Of a DNA stretch of 64,000 bases, positions 1 to 10,159 are shown one piece after another (positions within the stretch are counted from its first letter, which is position 1; each line of letters begins with the position of its first letter). The stretch is taken from contig NZ_SMZK01000001.1 in assembly GCF_005938085.1 (NCBI RefSeq), forward strand, positions 62,001-126,000, read 5' to 3'. This DNA is from Haloterrigena sp. H1 (GTDB lineage Archaea > Halobacteriota > Halobacteria > Halobacteriales > Natrialbaceae). The position numbers and the translations under genes are program-made. The notes beneath the pieces are model-generated. The model was given only the letters and a program-made list of their open reading frames with translations, was not told where the DNA came from and made no database searches.

Positions 1-61
1 CCACCGTCTCGAGCTCGAGTTCGTAGGTGTCTTCACCTTTGACGTCGACGGTGACGTGCAT
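1..61 (-). CDS. SAMP2-like ubiquitin-fold protein, N-terminus only
   Basis: Reading leftward from ATG at 61-59 gives MHVTVDVKGEDTYELELETV, then the window ends. The beginning resembles haloarchaeal SAMP2 (MNVTVEVVGEE...), the small archaeal modifier of ubiquitin fold that is conjugated to lysines and supplies sulfur for tRNA thiolation. Only 20 residues are visible, so the diagnostic C-terminal Gly-Gly cannot be checked. Another beta-grasp protein (MoaD/ThiS family) remains possible. Confidence 0.45.
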   Translation of the reverse strand, partial: MHVTVDVKGEDTYELELETV

Positions 62-122
62 ACGCCGCGTTACGACGCGACGGTCTTGAGCACGTCGCTC
101 CAGTCGTGTCGCTCCACTCACG

Positions 123-1190
123 TCAGTCCGCCGGCGCCTCGGTTGGGCCGGTGTCGGCTCCTCGGCGGCCGTACAGCGCGCGAGCGATCGCGCCGAGACC
201 GAGCAGGAGGACGAACAAATTGATTACGTCACCGACGATCGGCACCAGGGTGAGTGCAGCGCCGATCAAGAGGCCGACGATAAGTGCGAGCCAGCGGTTG
301 CCCAGGCCGACCAGCGAGAGGATCCACGCAGCGACCGCGAAGAATCCGTAGATAGCCCCGATCCACAGCAGCAAGGCGAAGACCAGTATCCCGATGAGCG
401 ACAGCGGGATGCCGACGATGGTGATCGCGAGCGCGATGAGCAGGAGCGGTATGCCGACGAACACCCCCAGTCCGACCAGTCCGGTTCGAATTGGCCCCCT
501 CGCGACACGATCGGCAACACGGTCGGAAAACCGCGGGAAGAGTGCGAGTAGTATCGCACCGAGCAGGAGATTCACCACGAAGGAGTAGACAGCGAACAGC
601 CACGACGCAAACGGCTGGACCGTCGGCGCGACGTCGACGCCGAGCGCGGGATCCTCTTCGATGTCGCCCGCGACCGCGTCGGTGTTGCCCTCGAGGTCGC
701 CGTCGTAGCGGAGATCGCCCGCGATCGTGGCCGTCTCGCCCAGTCGAATCGTCTCGGCGCCGATCTCGGCGTCACTCCCGATGGTCCCATCGATGACGAC
801 GGTCCCGGCGCCGGCCGTGAACGTGCCGTTGACGGTGCCGTTTTCGGCCACCGTCACGCTCCCCGCGCCGACCTCGACGTCGCCGTCGACGGTGCCGGCG
901 ATCGTCACGCTCCCCGCGCCGCCTTCGAGGTTCCCGTCGACCTGGCCGGTCTCCTCGATTCGGACGTCACCACCGGCGGCACTGACGTCGCCGGTGACGG
1001 TTCCGCGGACGATGACGGTTCCGCCGACGGCCTGCAGGTCGTCGACCGTCTCTCCTTCCTCGACGACGACCGTCCCGCCGGCCTGGGGGGCGGACTGGCC
1101 GGCGACGACCGCCGGGACGGTGCCGATGACGACGACGGCGATCAGCAACGCGACGACGAACTGTGGCCTTCGGTTTCCCCTTCCTCTCAT
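123..1190 (-). CDS. Bactofilin-like polymer-forming domain with membrane anchor
   Basis: 355 aa from the ATG at 1190, chosen over an upstream GTG because it gives MRGRGNRRPQ followed directly by a hydrophobic signal segment (about residues 10-30). Residues 35-175 are a run of short beta-strand repeats of the type GTVxGDVxxGAGxVxI, typical of bactofilin or polymer-forming right-handed beta-helices. After it come four or more hydrophobic segments (about 195-335) with little loop between them. The likely topology is an extracytoplasmic beta-helix tethered to a membrane module. This fold plus membrane module is common in haloarchaeal genomes as an uncharacterised family; a role in envelope scaffolding is inference. 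It is convergent with nothing and lies between the SAMP2-like gene and rfcS. Confidence 0.7.
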   Translation of the reverse strand: MRGRGNRRPQFVVALLIAVVVIGTVPAVVAGQSAPQAGGTVVVEEGETVDDLQAVGGTVIVRGTVTGDVSAAGGDVRIEETGQVDGNLEGGAGSVTIAGTVDGDVEVGAGSVTVAENGTVNGTFTAGAGTVVIDGTIGSDAEIGAETIRLGETATIAGDLRYDGDLEGNTDAVAGDIEEDPALGVDVAPTVQPFASWLFAVYSFVVNLLLGAILLALFPRFSDRVADRVARGPIRTGLVGLGVFVGIPLLLIALAITIVGIPLSLIGILVFALLLWIGAIYGFFAVAAWILSLVGLGNRWLALIVGLLIGAALTLVPIVGDVINLFVLLLGLGAIARALYGRRGADTGPTEAPAD

Positions 1191-1354
1191 GTGGCTTCGT
1201 TCCACGAGCAGGACCAAAAACGTGTTAGCATGGTATCAAGACCTGTGTCGGTTCGCTGTCGACGGTGTCTGCTGGTGATGGCGCGCTCGAGCGGGCAGTC
1301 GACTGCCAGCGCGACCTTCGGGCGATTTATCTTGCGGCCGCACCTTCGACCGGT

Positions 1355-2353
1355 ATGAGCGAGGCCGAGGCCGACGCCGAGGCGGCGGGGCCCACCCCCG
1401 GGAAGACGGAAGTCTGGATCGAGAAGTACCGGCCGGAGCGACTCGACGAGATCAAAGGCCACGAGAACATCGTCCCGCGGCTCAAACGCTACGTCGAGCA
1501 GGACGACCTCCCCCATCTCATGTTCGCGGGGCCTGCCGGCACCGGCAAGACCACGGCCGCACAGGCCATCGCCCGCGAGGTCTACGACGACGACTGGCGC
1601 GAGAACTTCCTCGAACTCAACGCCTCCGACCAGCGCGGGATCGACGTCGTCCGCGACCGCATCAAGGACTTCGCGCGCTCGAGTTTCGGCGGCTACGACC
1701 ACCGCATCATCTTTCTCGACGAGGCCGACGCGCTCACCTCCGACGCCCAGTCGGCGCTGCGTCGGACGATGGAGCAGTTCTCGAGCAACACTCGGTTTAT
1801 TCTCTCGTGTAATTACTCGAGTCAGATCATCGATCCGATCCAGTCGCGATGTGCGGTCTTCCGGTTTACCGAACTCTCCGAGAACGCAATCGAGGCCCAG
1901 ATTCGGGAGATCGCCGCCACCGAAGACATCGCGGTGACCGACGACGGCGTCGACGCGCTGGTGTACGCGGCCGACGGCGACATGCGCAAGGCGATCAACG
2001 CCCTGCAGGCCGCGGCCGTCATGGGCGAGACCGTCGACGAGGAGACCGTCTTCGCGATCACCGCCACCGCTCGTCCCGAGGAGGTCGAAGCGATGGTCGA
2101 GTACGCCATCGACGGCGACTTCACCGCCGCCCGCGCCGCCTTAGAGGACCTGCTGACCGACCGCGGACTCGCCGGCGGCGACGTCATCGACCAACTGCAC
2201 CGCTCCGCGTGGGCGTTCGACATCCCCGAGCAAGCGACTGTCCGCCTGCTCGAGCGCCTGGGCGAGGTCGACTATCGAATTACTGAAGGCGCAAACGAAC
2301 GGCTGCAACTCGAGGCCATGTTGGCGTCGCTGGCGCTCGAGGACGACGCCTAA
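1355..2353 (+). CDS. rfcS: Replication factor C small subunit (clamp loader ATPase)
   Basis: 332 aa. The small subunit of the archaeal clamp loader, which opens and loads PCNA at primer-template junctions together with RfcL. Walker [10 protein letters not shown] is at residues 59-67, Walker B IIFLDEAD at about 118-125, sensor 1 ILSCNY at about 149-154 and the SRC arginine finger at about 164-166; the C-terminal collar domain follows. The start at 1355 was chosen because the family begins with an acidic stretch leading into WIEKYRP; an open frame extends about 30 codons further upstream but looks non-coding. Many haloarchaeal rfcS genes carry inteins near the Walker motifs; this copy has none. 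A TTTAT motif about 27 bases upstream fits a leaderless promoter. Confidence 0.97.
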   Translation: MSEAEADAEAAGPTPGKTEVWIEKYRPERLDEIKGHENIVPRLKRYVEQDDLPHLMFAGPAGTGKTTAAQAIAREVYDDDWRENFLELNASDQRGIDVVRDRIKDFARSSFGGYDHRIIFLDEADALTSDAQSALRRTMEQFSSNTRFILSCNYSSQIIDPIQSRCAVFRFTELSENAIEAQIREIAATEDIAVTDDGVDALVYAADGDMRKAINALQAAAVMGETVDEETVFAITATARPEEVEAMVEYAIDGDFTAARAALEDLLTDRGLAGGDVIDQLHRSAWAFDIPEQATVRLLERLGEVDYRITEGANERLQLEAMLASLALEDDA

Positions 2354-2400
2354 TACTGCCGGACAGAACGACGTGACGATCGGTCGCGCTGCTGCGGCCG

Positions 2401-3963
2401 TCACCGGTGGAGACGGCCACGAATTCGCGACCGACGTCGTCTTGACTGCTGTCCGACAGTATAAATTCCGGGTAGCGCCCGTTCGCCGTCGGCAACACCG
2501 CGACACACGACGGCGACTTGACCGTTGTCCTCGACGATATCGACGCTCCAGCCGTGCATATCGGCGATGCGCTCGACAGCCCCGACGTCGTCGGCACCGT
2601 CAAGCACAGCCGAGTGGCTGGCGACCCGTTCCGTCGCGTCTGGCTCCGTCTCGAGCGCATCGACGGCTTCGGTGTCCGCCTCCGGATCGTACTGTGTGAG
2701 ACAGAAGCCGTCGTCGGTCACGCCGACGACGACGGCCGGTACTGTCTCGTCGTCGACGACGAGCCGAAACAGGTGCTCGAACAACTCCCGCAGCCGTGCC
2801 TTGTTTGCCTCGAGGATGCGATCGGTCGCGTCCCGCGTGACGAGTCGCGTGTCGCCGGTGTCGACGCTAATCCAGGCTTGTCGTGCGATGTCGTGGACGC
2901 CGACGGGCTCGGTATTGACGAGTGTCTCGTCTCCCTCGGCGATCGCAGCCAGTCGCTCGAGTGCTGCTTCGACGCGCTCCTGTGCGTCCGCAACGGTCGC
3001 GACGTGGTCGCTCTCACCGGTGTCGGCGGCGAGCCCGAGGTGGCCGCGAGCGACGTTCAGCGACAGCCAGATGTCGTCCTCGAGTAGATCGGTGATCGCC
3101 TCGAGCCGCGCGTCGGCGGCGGCCCGCGCTCGTCTACAGCGATGGCGCTCGGTCACGTCGTGATAGACGAGCAGTCCGCCTGGATTGGCGTCTACGTTCG
3201 CACCGGCGTCGCTCGCGGCCGGTTCGAGCGGTTCCAGCGTGACCAGAAAGTCGCGGATGCCGTCGTCCGTGTCGTGGCGACGTTCGAACTGGTGGCGTTC
3301 GCCCGCCCGCAGCGCCTCGCGCAGCGTCGTTCGGCGATGCTCGAGGCCGGATGGGACGAGCCACTCGTCGACTGGCTCGCCGACGATGTCGACCGGCTCG
3401 ATGTCGAAGACCGCGGCGATGGCGTCGGTGGCCGCTCGAACGATGGGGTCGCCGTCCTCGAACTCGTACCACACGGCCGGGTCCGGGATGGCCGCAACGA
3501 GTGTCCGGAGCCGGTCGCGCTCCGTGTGGTTGGATGTTTCGGCGTCGGCGTCCGTCCGCGACCTATCACGACAGATCCACTCGATCTCGTCTGCGAGGTG
3601 GACGACGGCGTCGTCGGTATCGCTGCGGACGTAGCCGTCGATGCCGCCGGTCGAGCGTGCGGCCGCCGGTGTGAACGAACTGTCGGTAAAGAGGACGAGC
3701 GGTGTCGAGCCACAGGCCTCGACCACATCGAGCAGACTCGAGCCCGCTGCTGTCGTCGGCGTCTCGGCGAAGACGACGCAGTCGACCGTGGGTGCCCAGT
3801 TGCGTATCTGTTCGATCTCGTGTGTCGTCGTCGATCGAACCGACCGCTCGTGGCCGTCGCTCTCGGCGTTCTCGAGTCGTTCGGCGCCGTCGCTGGCCGT
3901 CGCCTCGTGGCCGGCGAGATAGAGGATCGTTCGCTGTCGCGTGGTCGCTTGCAGTTGTGTCAT
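2401..3963 (-). CDS. PAS-domain histidine kinase homologue, apparently degenerate
   Basis: 520 aa. Residues 10-130 resemble a receiver domain, but at the phospho-acceptor strand it reads VDCVVFAET with no acidic residue in the expected place. A PAS domain follows (about 150-285, starting RLRTLVAAIPDPAVWYEF and ending VYHDVTERHR). The region matching the haloarchaeal dimerisation box HDLRNPLNVA reads DDIWLSLNVA, so the phosphorylated His is replaced. The N-box normally ENLFRNAVEH reads EHLFRLVVDD, and no clear GxGIP box is visible. The last 20 residues are Arg-rich, unlike the acidic proteome, so the true end may be a few codons earlier. It is transcribed toward rfcS. The architecture is that of haloarchaeal sensor kinases; kinase activity looks doubtful. 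Confidence 0.75.
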   Translation of the reverse strand: MTQLQATTRQRTILYLAGHEATASDGAERLENAESDGHERSVRSTTTHEIEQIRNWAPTVDCVVFAETPTTAAGSSLLDVVEACGSTPLVLFTDSSFTPAAARSTGGIDGYVRSDTDDAVVHLADEIEWICRDRSRTDADAETSNHTERDRLRTLVAAIPDPAVWYEFEDGDPIVRAATDAIAAVFDIEPVDIVGEPVDEWLVPSGLEHRRTTLREALRAGERHQFERRHDTDDGIRDFLVTLEPLEPAASDAGANVDANPGGLLVYHDVTERHRCRRARAAADARLEAITDLLEDDIWLSLNVARGHLGLAADTGESDHVATVADAQERVEAALERLAAIAEGDETLVNTEPVGVHDIARQAWISVDTGDTRLVTRDATDRILEANKARLRELFEHLFRLVVDDETVPAVVVGVTDDGFCLTQYDPEADTEAVDALETEPDATERVASHSAVLDGADDVGAVERIADMHGWSVDIVEDNGQVAVVCRGVADGERALPGIYTVGQQSRRRRSRIRGRLHR

Positions 3964-4204
3964 TCGTTCGAACAGCCGAGATGCTATCAGCCGTGAATAC
4001 CCGACCGCGCCCCGCGTGCGATCGGCGTCCGAATCGTGTGGCTGGCCGTCTACGCCATACGTCGTTTCTATTACCCCTTAAAAATTTACTGGCCGATCCG
4101 ACGGCGACGGTAGGACAGCGGTAACTGTCATTGGATAGCTGCCGATTGGTTCGCGGCCGCGGTTGCGGAACTGTTTTACGCGCTGCACGGGCAATAGACG
4201 CGTA

Positions 4205-6982
4205 ATGAGCGAACTAGAGGAGGAGTACCGCCTCGAGTACTTCGAGGAGGAAGGATTCGAGCGCAAGGAGTGCCCGAAATGTGGCGCTCACTTCTGGACG
4301 CGCGACCACGACAGGGAGACCTGTGGGGAGCCGCCCTGCGAGGAGTACGGCTTCATCGACAACTCGGGGTTCGCCGACGAGTACAGCCTCGAGGAGATGC
4401 GCGAGACCTTTCTCTCCTACTTCGAGGATCACGAGCACGAACGTATCGAACCCTACCCGGTCGCGGCGAACCGCTGGCGTGACGACGTCTTGCTGACCCA
4501 GGCGTCGATCTACGACTTCCAGCCGCTGGTCACGAGCGGCGAGACGCCGCCGCCGGCGAACCCGCTGACGGTCTCCCAGCCCTGCATCCGAATGCAGGAC
4601 ATCGACAACGTCGGCAAGACCGGTCGACACACGATGGCCTTCGAGATGATGGCCCACCACGCGTTCAACACGCGCGAGGACGTCGACGAAGACGAGTACG
4701 CCTACCACGGCGAGGTCTACTGGAAGGACCGCACCGTCGAACTCTGTGACGGCTTTTTCGACTCGCTGGGCGTCGATCTCGAGGAAGTCATCTACATCGA
4801 GGATCCGTGGGTCGGCGGCGGCAACGCCGGGCCCGCTATCGAGGTCATCTATCGGGGCGTCGAACTCGCGACGCTCGTCTTCATGTCCCTCGAACAGGAC
4901 TCCGACGGCGAGTACGAGATGAAAGACGGCAACCGCTACAGCCCGATGGACACCTACATCGTCGACACCGGCTACGGGCTCGAGCGGTGGACCTGGGTCT
5001 CCCAGGGGACGCCGACGGTCTACGAGGCGGTCTACCCCGACATGATCGCCTTCCTCAAGGAGAACGCCGGTCTCGAGCACACCGACGAGGAGGAAGAGCT
5101 GATCTATCGCGCAGCGAAGCTCGCGGGCCACATGGACATCGACGAGGCCGAGGACATGGAAACTGCCCGCGGCGAGATCGCGGCCGAACTCGACGTCGAC
5201 CCCGCCGAACTCGAGGACCTGATGGAGCCCCTCGAGGACATCTACGCCATCGCGGACCACTGCCGGACGCTGGCGTACATGCTCGGGGACGGCATCGTCC
5301 CCTCGAACGTCGGGACCGGCTATCTCGCGCGGATGGTCCTCCGGCGCACCAAACGGCTCTGTAACACCGCCGGCGTCGACGCGCCGCTTGACGAACTCGT
5401 CGACATGCAGGCCGAACGTCTCGAGTACGAGAACCGCGACACGATCCGTGATATCGTCCGGACCGAGGTCGAAAAATACCGCGAGACGCTCGAGCGCGGT
5501 GGTCGCCGGGTCGAGACGATGGCCGAGGAGTACGCCGACAAGGGCGAGCCGATCCCGACCGAGGAACTGATCGAACTCTACGACTCGCATGGCCTCCAGC
5601 CGGATATGGTCGAGGAGATCGCCGCGGACGCGGGTGCCGAGGTCGACGTGCCCGACGACTTCTACAGTCTCGTCGCAAAGCGCCACGACACCCCCGAAGC
5701 GGTCGCCGAGACCGACGAGGGCGAAGACGAACGCTTTGAGGATCTCCCCGAGACGGAGAAACTCTACTACGACGACCAGCAGCGCACGCAGTTCGAGGCG
5801 GTCGTCCTCGATGTCTTCGAGCGCGAAGAGGGCTACGACGTTGTTCTCGACCAGACGATGTTCTACCCCGAAGGCGGTGGCCAGCCTGCGGACGCGGGCA
5901 CGCTCTCGACCGACGACACGACCGTCGAGGTCGAGGACGTTCAGATCGAAGACGGCGTCATCCTCCACCGAACCGACGAGAACCCCGGCAAGGGAGAACT
6001 GGTCAACGGCCAGATCGACGGCGGCCGGCGCCGGCAGTTGATGCGCCATCACACGGCGACCCACATCGTCATTCACGCCACTCGGCAGGTCCTCGGCGAG
6101 CACATCCGGCAGGCCGGTGCCCAGAAGGGCGTCGAAAGCTCTCGGATCGACGTTCGCCACTACGACCGCATCAGCCGCGACGATATCAAGCGGATCGAGA
6201 ACCGCGCCAACGAGATCGTCATGGACAACACGACGGTCACCCAGGAGTGGCCCGACCGCCACGACGCAGAGGCCGAACACGGCTTCGACCTCTATCAGGG
6301 CGGCATCCCGCCGGGCGAGCAGATCCGGCTGATCCACGTCGACGAGGACACCCAGGCCTGCGGTGGCACCCACGTCGCCCGCACCGGCGATATCGGCGCG
6401 ATCAAGATCCTCTCGACCGAACGCGTCCAGGACGGCGTCGAACGGATCACCTTCGCCGCCGGCGAGGCCGCCATCGAGGCGACCCAGGAGAAAGAGGACG
6501 CCCTTTACGAGGCTGCCGAAATTCTCGACGTCTCACCCGAGGCGGTCCCCGACACCGCCGAACGCTTCTTCGAGGAGTGGAAGGACCGCGGCAAGCAGAT
6601 CGAGGACCTGAAAGAACAGCTCGCCGAAGCCCGCGCTGGCGGCGGTGGCAGCGGCGAGGAAGTCGATGTCGGCGACGCGACGGCCGTCATCGACCGGATC
6701 GACGCCGACATGGACGAACTGCGCGCGACCGCCAACGCCCTCGCCGAAGACGGCAAGATCGCCGTCCTCGGAAGCGGAGCAAGCGGTGCCCAGTTCGTCG
6801 TCGCTGTGCCCGACGACGTTGGCGTCAACGCCGGCGAAGTCGTCGGCGAACTCGCTTCGAAGGTCGGCGGCGGCGGCGGTGGCCCGGCGGACTTCGCACA
6901 GGGCGGCGGCCCCAACGTCGACGATCTCGACGGGGCGCTCGAGGACGCCCCAGAGGTCCTGCGTCAGATCCTGAACGCCTGA
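4205..6982 (+). CDS. alaS: Alanyl-tRNA synthetase, archaeal type
   Basis: 925 aa. Charges tRNA-Ala with alanine and clears mischarged Ser/Gly. The archaeal N-terminal extension has a Cys cluster at residues 23, 26, 40 and 45. The class II catalytic core follows (motif 2 region near [11 protein letters not shown]), then the editing domain with HxxxH (H616-H620) and its CGGTH zinc element at 719-723, and a C-Ala region with a GGGGSGEE linker and oligomerisation domain at the end. The start ATG at 4205 begins [13 protein letters not shown] as in other haloarchaeal AlaRS; a TTTTAC motif about 30 bases upstream may be the promoter. Length fits the archaeal family. Confidence 0.97.
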   Translation: MSELEEEYRLEYFEEEGFERKECPKCGAHFWTRDHDRETCGEPPCEEYGFIDNSGFADEYSLEEMRETFLSYFEDHEHERIEPYPVAANRWRDDVLLTQASIYDFQPLVTSGETPPPANPLTVSQPCIRMQDIDNVGKTGRHTMAFEMMAHHAFNTREDVDEDEYAYHGEVYWKDRTVELCDGFFDSLGVDLEEVIYIEDPWVGGGNAGPAIEVIYRGVELATLVFMSLEQDSDGEYEMKDGNRYSPMDTYIVDTGYGLERWTWVSQGTPTVYEAVYPDMIAFLKENAGLEHTDEEEELIYRAAKLAGHMDIDEAEDMETARGEIAAELDVDPAELEDLMEPLEDIYAIADHCRTLAYMLGDGIVPSNVGTGYLARMVLRRTKRLCNTAGVDAPLDELVDMQAERLEYENRDTIRDIVRTEVEKYRETLERGGRRVETMAEEYADKGEPIPTEELIELYDSHGLQPDMVEEIAADAGAEVDVPDDFYSLVAKRHDTPEAVAETDEGEDERFEDLPETEKLYYDDQQRTQFEAVVLDVFEREEGYDVVLDQTMFYPEGGGQPADAGTLSTDDTTVEVEDVQIEDGVILHRTDENPGKGELVNGQIDGGRRRQLMRHHTATHIVIHATRQVLGEHIRQAGAQKGVESSRIDVRHYDRISRDDIKRIENRANEIVMDNTTVTQEWPDRHDAEAEHGFDLYQGGIPPGEQIRLIHVDEDTQACGGTHVARTGDIGAIKILSTERVQDGVERITFAAGEAAIEATQEKEDALYEAAEILDVSPEAVPDTAERFFEEWKDRGKQIEDLKEQLAEARAGGGGSGEEVDVGDATAVIDRIDADMDELRATANALAEDGKIAVLGSGASGAQFVVAVPDDVGVNAGEVVGELASKVGGGGGGPADFAQGGGPNVDDLDGALEDAPEVLRQILNA

Positions 6983-7060
6983 GCCCGTCGACACGATTAT
7001 CCCCGACGACTCGCATCGAAACCGACCCCTTCTTTCAGCGCTCGTCCCCTCGAGTCACCC

Positions 7061-7846
7061 ATGCCGACTGCATCGAACGGATCGGTCTCGCTGTACTACG
7101 ACCGCGCAGGCGAGGGTGCGCCCGTCGTCTTCGTCCCCGAGGCGGGCCTCGGCGGCTGGCTGTGGGGGTGGCAACACGCCGCCGTCGCTGGTCCCTACGA
7201 GGCCGTCGTCTGGGACCTTCGGGGAACCGGCCGATCGGACGCGCCACCCGGCCCCTATAGCCTCGAGACGCTCGTCAATGACCTCGAGGCAGTGCTCGCC
7301 GACTGCGAGATCCGCAACGCCCACCTTGTCGGCTGTGGCCTCGGCGGCGCAATCGCACTCGAGGCGGCCCGGACCTCGAATCGCGTCGCGACGCTGACGC
7401 TGTTCGGCACTGCTGCGCAGGGATCGGACTTCGATCTCGAGCCCTTGTTCGCGCCGCCGGATGATCCCGACGCGCTTCGCGAGTCGCTTTTTGCGGGCCT
7501 CTCCGAGGACTTTCTGGCGGCCCAGCCCGGCGTGTGCGACGGCATCGTCGACTGGCGGGCCGATGGCGATGCCGACCGAAACAGCTGGGAGGCTCAGGTC
7601 GCAGCGCTCGCGGACTTCGATGCGAGTGATTGGCTGGTCGAGGTGACCCAGCCGACGCGGGTGTTCCACGGTGGGGCTGATGAACTGGTGTCGCCTACAG
7701 CCGGACAGGAGCTAGCCCAGGGGCTTCCCCGCGGCGAGTTCCACGACTTCGAGGGGGCGGGCCATCTCTGCTTCATCGAGCGCTCGCGGACGGTCAACGA
7801 TCTGTTGCTCGGGTTTCTCGAGGGCCAGACGGACGACGACGAGTAA
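7061..7846 (+). CDS. Alpha/beta hydrolase fold protein lacking the Ser nucleophile
   Basis: 261 aa. The alpha/beta hydrolase fold is clear: oxyanion region VFVPEAGLGG (24-32), WDLRGTGRSD (51-60), and the catalytic Asp (D207 in HGGAD) and His (H235 in GAGH) are present. The nucleophile elbow, normally GxSxG, reads G91-C-G-L-G, so the Ser position is Gly93; Cys92 lies one residue early. The protein is therefore probably not a standard serine hydrolase. It precedes an AMP-binding protein by 20-60 bases on the same strand, which suggests a shared transcript. The substrate is unknown. Confidence 0.85.
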   Translation: MPTASNGSVSLYYDRAGEGAPVVFVPEAGLGGWLWGWQHAAVAGPYEAVVWDLRGTGRSDAPPGPYSLETLVNDLEAVLADCEIRNAHLVGCGLGGAIALEAARTSNRVATLTLFGTAAQGSDFDLEPLFAPPDDPDALRESLFAGLSEDFLAAQPGVCDGIVDWRADGDADRNSWEAQVAALADFDASDWLVEVTQPTRVFHGGADELVSPTAGQELAQGLPRGEFHDFEGAGHLCFIERSRTVNDLLLGFLEGQTDDDE

Positions 7847-7905
7847 GCCGGCTAGCTCACGCGTCCGTGCTTGCGACTGACCCCCTATCTACTACATACT
7901 CGAGG

Positions 7906-9114
7906 GTGGGAGCGACTACCGTGACGCTCTCGCTGGCGCGGCGGGCTGACCACTTCCCGGATCGGACGGCGGTCGTCGACATCTCCGAGCGGCGGCTGCA
8001 CGCCCCCACGGAGACGATCCACGAGGACCGCGTCTCCTACGAGGAACTGTCGACGATCGCGGAGCGGACGGCCGAGCGACTCGCCGCACGCGAGGTCGAG
8101 GCCGGCGATACGGTCTGTCTCGTCACGCGAAACCGGGTCCCTGCGCTCGCGCTGTGTTTCGCCTGTCGACGGCTCGGCGCGACGTTCGCACCGATCTCGC
8201 ACCTGCTGACGCCGGCTACCGTCGAGCGTCCCTTCGACGTCATAGAGCCCGAGCTCGTCGTCGCCGAGGCGGCCCAGCGCGACCTGGTGCGATCGATTCC
8301 GTTCGATCGGGTCGTGACGCTTGAGGAACTGGCCGAGACCGAGGGCGAACCGGTCGACCGCGGCGAGCGACCGACGGACGCGACGCCGGCGCTGGTGCTC
8401 CACGGTGAGACCGGCCGCCCGGTCGCCGGCTATTCAATCACCGCCATCGAGCAAAACTGCATCACGGGCGTCGTTGCGTGGGGCCTTGCCGCCAACGACG
8501 TCGTGCCGCTCACGACGCCGCTGTCGACCGCCGACGGCCTCGTCCGCGTCGCGCTGTCGGTGCTCTACGTCGGCGGCACGCTCTTGCTCGACCGCGCGTT
8601 CGATCCCGGCGACGCTACGACCGCGATGGCCGCGGCGGACGCGACGCTCCTGTGCGGCCGCGAACGGGCGATTCGTGATATCGCGGCCGAATCCGGATTC
8701 GACGACGCGGTCGACTCGCTCAAGCGCGTCGTCTGCGAGGGGCCGATCGACGACGAGGCGGTCGCGGCCTACCGGGACCGCGACGTTCCAGTTGCACCGG
8801 TGTACGGCCGCCTCGAGTGTCCGACCGCCATGAGCGGCGGGTTCGACACCGACCCGTCAGGTTTCGATGCCGACAGTGCTCCCGTCGGTCGCCCGGTGCC
8901 AAGTTGTCGCGCCCGTCTGGTCGACGAGGCGGGGACAGTTCTCGAGGGTGCTGCCGATGGGCAGTTACAGCTGTCGGGGCCGATGCTCGCCGACGGCTAC
9001 ATGGACAGTGCCGAAACTGACGCGGCTGCCGATCACGGTCGGTTCGTAGATGGCTGGTTCCACACTGGCGACCGGTTCCACCGCGACGGGGACGGATCCT
9101 ATCAGTTGCGGTGA
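7906..9114 (+). CDS. Acyl-CoA synthetase-like (AMP-binding) protein, C-terminally truncated
   Basis: About 402 aa from GTG at 7906; GTG codons at 7867 and 7921 are alternatives. The N-terminal subdomain of the ANL superfamily is recognisable (LARRADHFPDRTAVVD, then SYEELSTIAERTAERLA). The phosphate loop, normally YTSGTTGxPKG, reads LHGETGRPVAG and lacks the conserved Lys. Sequence stops at WFHTGDRFHRDGDGSYQLR, the A7/A8 hinge, so the whole C-terminal swinging domain of about 110 residues with the catalytic Lys is missing. Its TGA is the first three bases of a dispersed palindromic element at 9112. It looks like a truncated, possibly non-functional, fatty acyl-CoA ligase relative. Confidence 0.75.
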   Translation: MGATTVTLSLARRADHFPDRTAVVDISERRLHAPTETIHEDRVSYEELSTIAERTAERLAAREVEAGDTVCLVTRNRVPALALCFACRRLGATFAPISHLLTPATVERPFDVIEPELVVAEAAQRDLVRSIPFDRVVTLEELAETEGEPVDRGERPTDATPALVLHGETGRPVAGYSITAIEQNCITGVVAWGLAANDVVPLTTPLSTADGLVRVALSVLYVGGTLLLDRAFDPGDATTAMAAADATLLCGRERAIRDIAAESGFDDAVDSLKRVVCEGPIDDEAVAAYRDRDVPVAPVYGRLECPTAMSGGFDTDPSGFDADSAPVGRPVPSCRARLVDEAGTVLEGAADGQLQLSGPMLADGYMDSAETDAAADHGRFVDGWFHTGDRFHRDGDGSYQLR

Positions 9115-9194
9115 TACGGTTTGTTGTACCGATGTACTGGTGCACCCGCAGGACGGTCGCTGGTGCGCCGGAACCCACTGACAGGACCGTATCA
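9112..9194. repeat. Dispersed palindromic element, copy A
   Basis: 83 bp bounded by TGATACGG (9112-9119) and its inverse CCGTATCA (9187-9194). Inside are the family core motifs ACTGGTGCACCCGCAGGACG and CTGACAG near the right end. The left TGA is the stop codon of the truncated AMP-binding gene. No open frame inside. Confidence 0.8.
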
Positions 9195-9331
9195 GTCCGG
9201 CGAGCCGATCGCGGCTGGGCTCCGTTCGCTCGACTTGCCGCCGAGACGAACCACGATCGGGATGTCGGTGCTCATGGCAATGTCGGCACTGTACACAAGG
9301 CCTATTTTCATTGAGTTACCACTAGGCTGCA

Positions 9332-10072
9332 ATGAGTCACCTTCGAATCGCCGTCCTGAACGCGGCCCATCAGGACAAGAACACGACGCGGAACTTCCGG
9401 CGCGAACTCGACGCCTCGCTGGCGGAGTTCGACGCCACCGACGGGACGGTCCCCGACGACTTCGACTACGACGGTGCCGTTGTCACTGGCTCCCGGTCGT
9501 CGGTCTACTGGGACGACGACTGGATGCGTCCCGTCAAGGAGTGGGTCGCCGAGGCGATCGACCGCGGGATCCCCTTCCTCGGCGTCTGTTGGGGCCACCA
9601 GCTACTGGCCGAGGTCCTCGGGGGCACCGTCGACGACATGGGCGTCTACGAGGTCGGCTACAGCGAGATCGAACACACCGGCGACTCGCGGCTGTTCGAC
9701 GGTATCGACGAGACGTTTACCGCCTTTACAAGCCACTCCGACGCGGTCGTCGACCTCCCTTCTGGGGCCGACCCCCTCGCCAAAAACGAGTACTCGAACC
9801 ACGGCTTCCGCAAGGACCGCGTCTTCGGCGTCCAGTTTCACCCCGAGTACGACAGCAAGACCGCCCGGGAACTCGTCCACCGCAAGGACCTCTCCGAGGA
9901 GCGCCTCGAGTCGATCCTCGCCGAGATCACCGAAGAGAACTATCAGCAATCGTGCGAGGCGAAACTCGTCTTCGACAACTTCCTCGAGTTCGTCCGCGAA
10001 GTACAGACCGAAAACGTTGCATCCGGGGCCGAGAGTCACGACGCGGCGACTCGAGCCAGCGGCTCCGACTGA
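9332..10072 (+). CDS. Class I glutamine amidotransferase (GMP synthase-like)
   Basis: 246 aa. A stand-alone class I glutaminase-like domain. The nucleophile elbow GVCWGHQ carries Cys86, and the His-Glu pair is in FHPE (H170, E172), so the catalytic triad is intact. Such domains release ammonia from glutamine or hydrolyse gamma-glutamyl bonds; haloarchaeal annotation usually says 'type 1 glutamine amidotransferase'. There is no adjacent synthase domain, so the acceptor is unknown. Start ATG at 9332 gives MSHLRIAVLNAA; upstream ATTTTCATTG near 9303 may be the promoter. The last 20 residues are a low-complexity tail. Confidence 0.88.
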   Translation: MSHLRIAVLNAAHQDKNTTRNFRRELDASLAEFDATDGTVPDDFDYDGAVVTGSRSSVYWDDDWMRPVKEWVAEAIDRGIPFLGVCWGHQLLAEVLGGTVDDMGVYEVGYSEIEHTGDSRLFDGIDETFTAFTSHSDAVVDLPSGADPLAKNEYSNHGFRKDRVFGVQFHPEYDSKTARELVHRKDLSEERLESILAEITEENYQQSCEAKLVFDNFLEFVREVQTENVASGAESHDAATRASGSD

Positions 10073-10159
10073 ATCGTTCGGTGTCTCACGAATCGATCAC
10101 GCTCGAGCCACGTCACGAAACCGTGGTCGAAAGAGCCGTCGGGGAAAAACGGATCGTCG

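Noticed and set aside
1355..2353. Intein in rfcS
   Set aside because: Expected from other haloarchaea, but the protein reads through Walker A and B without insertion.
4214..6373. 719-codon open frame antisense to alaS
   Set aside because: Mirror of a strongly conserved gene in GC-rich DNA; hydrophobic Val/Leu/Asp-biased composition without any recognisable family.
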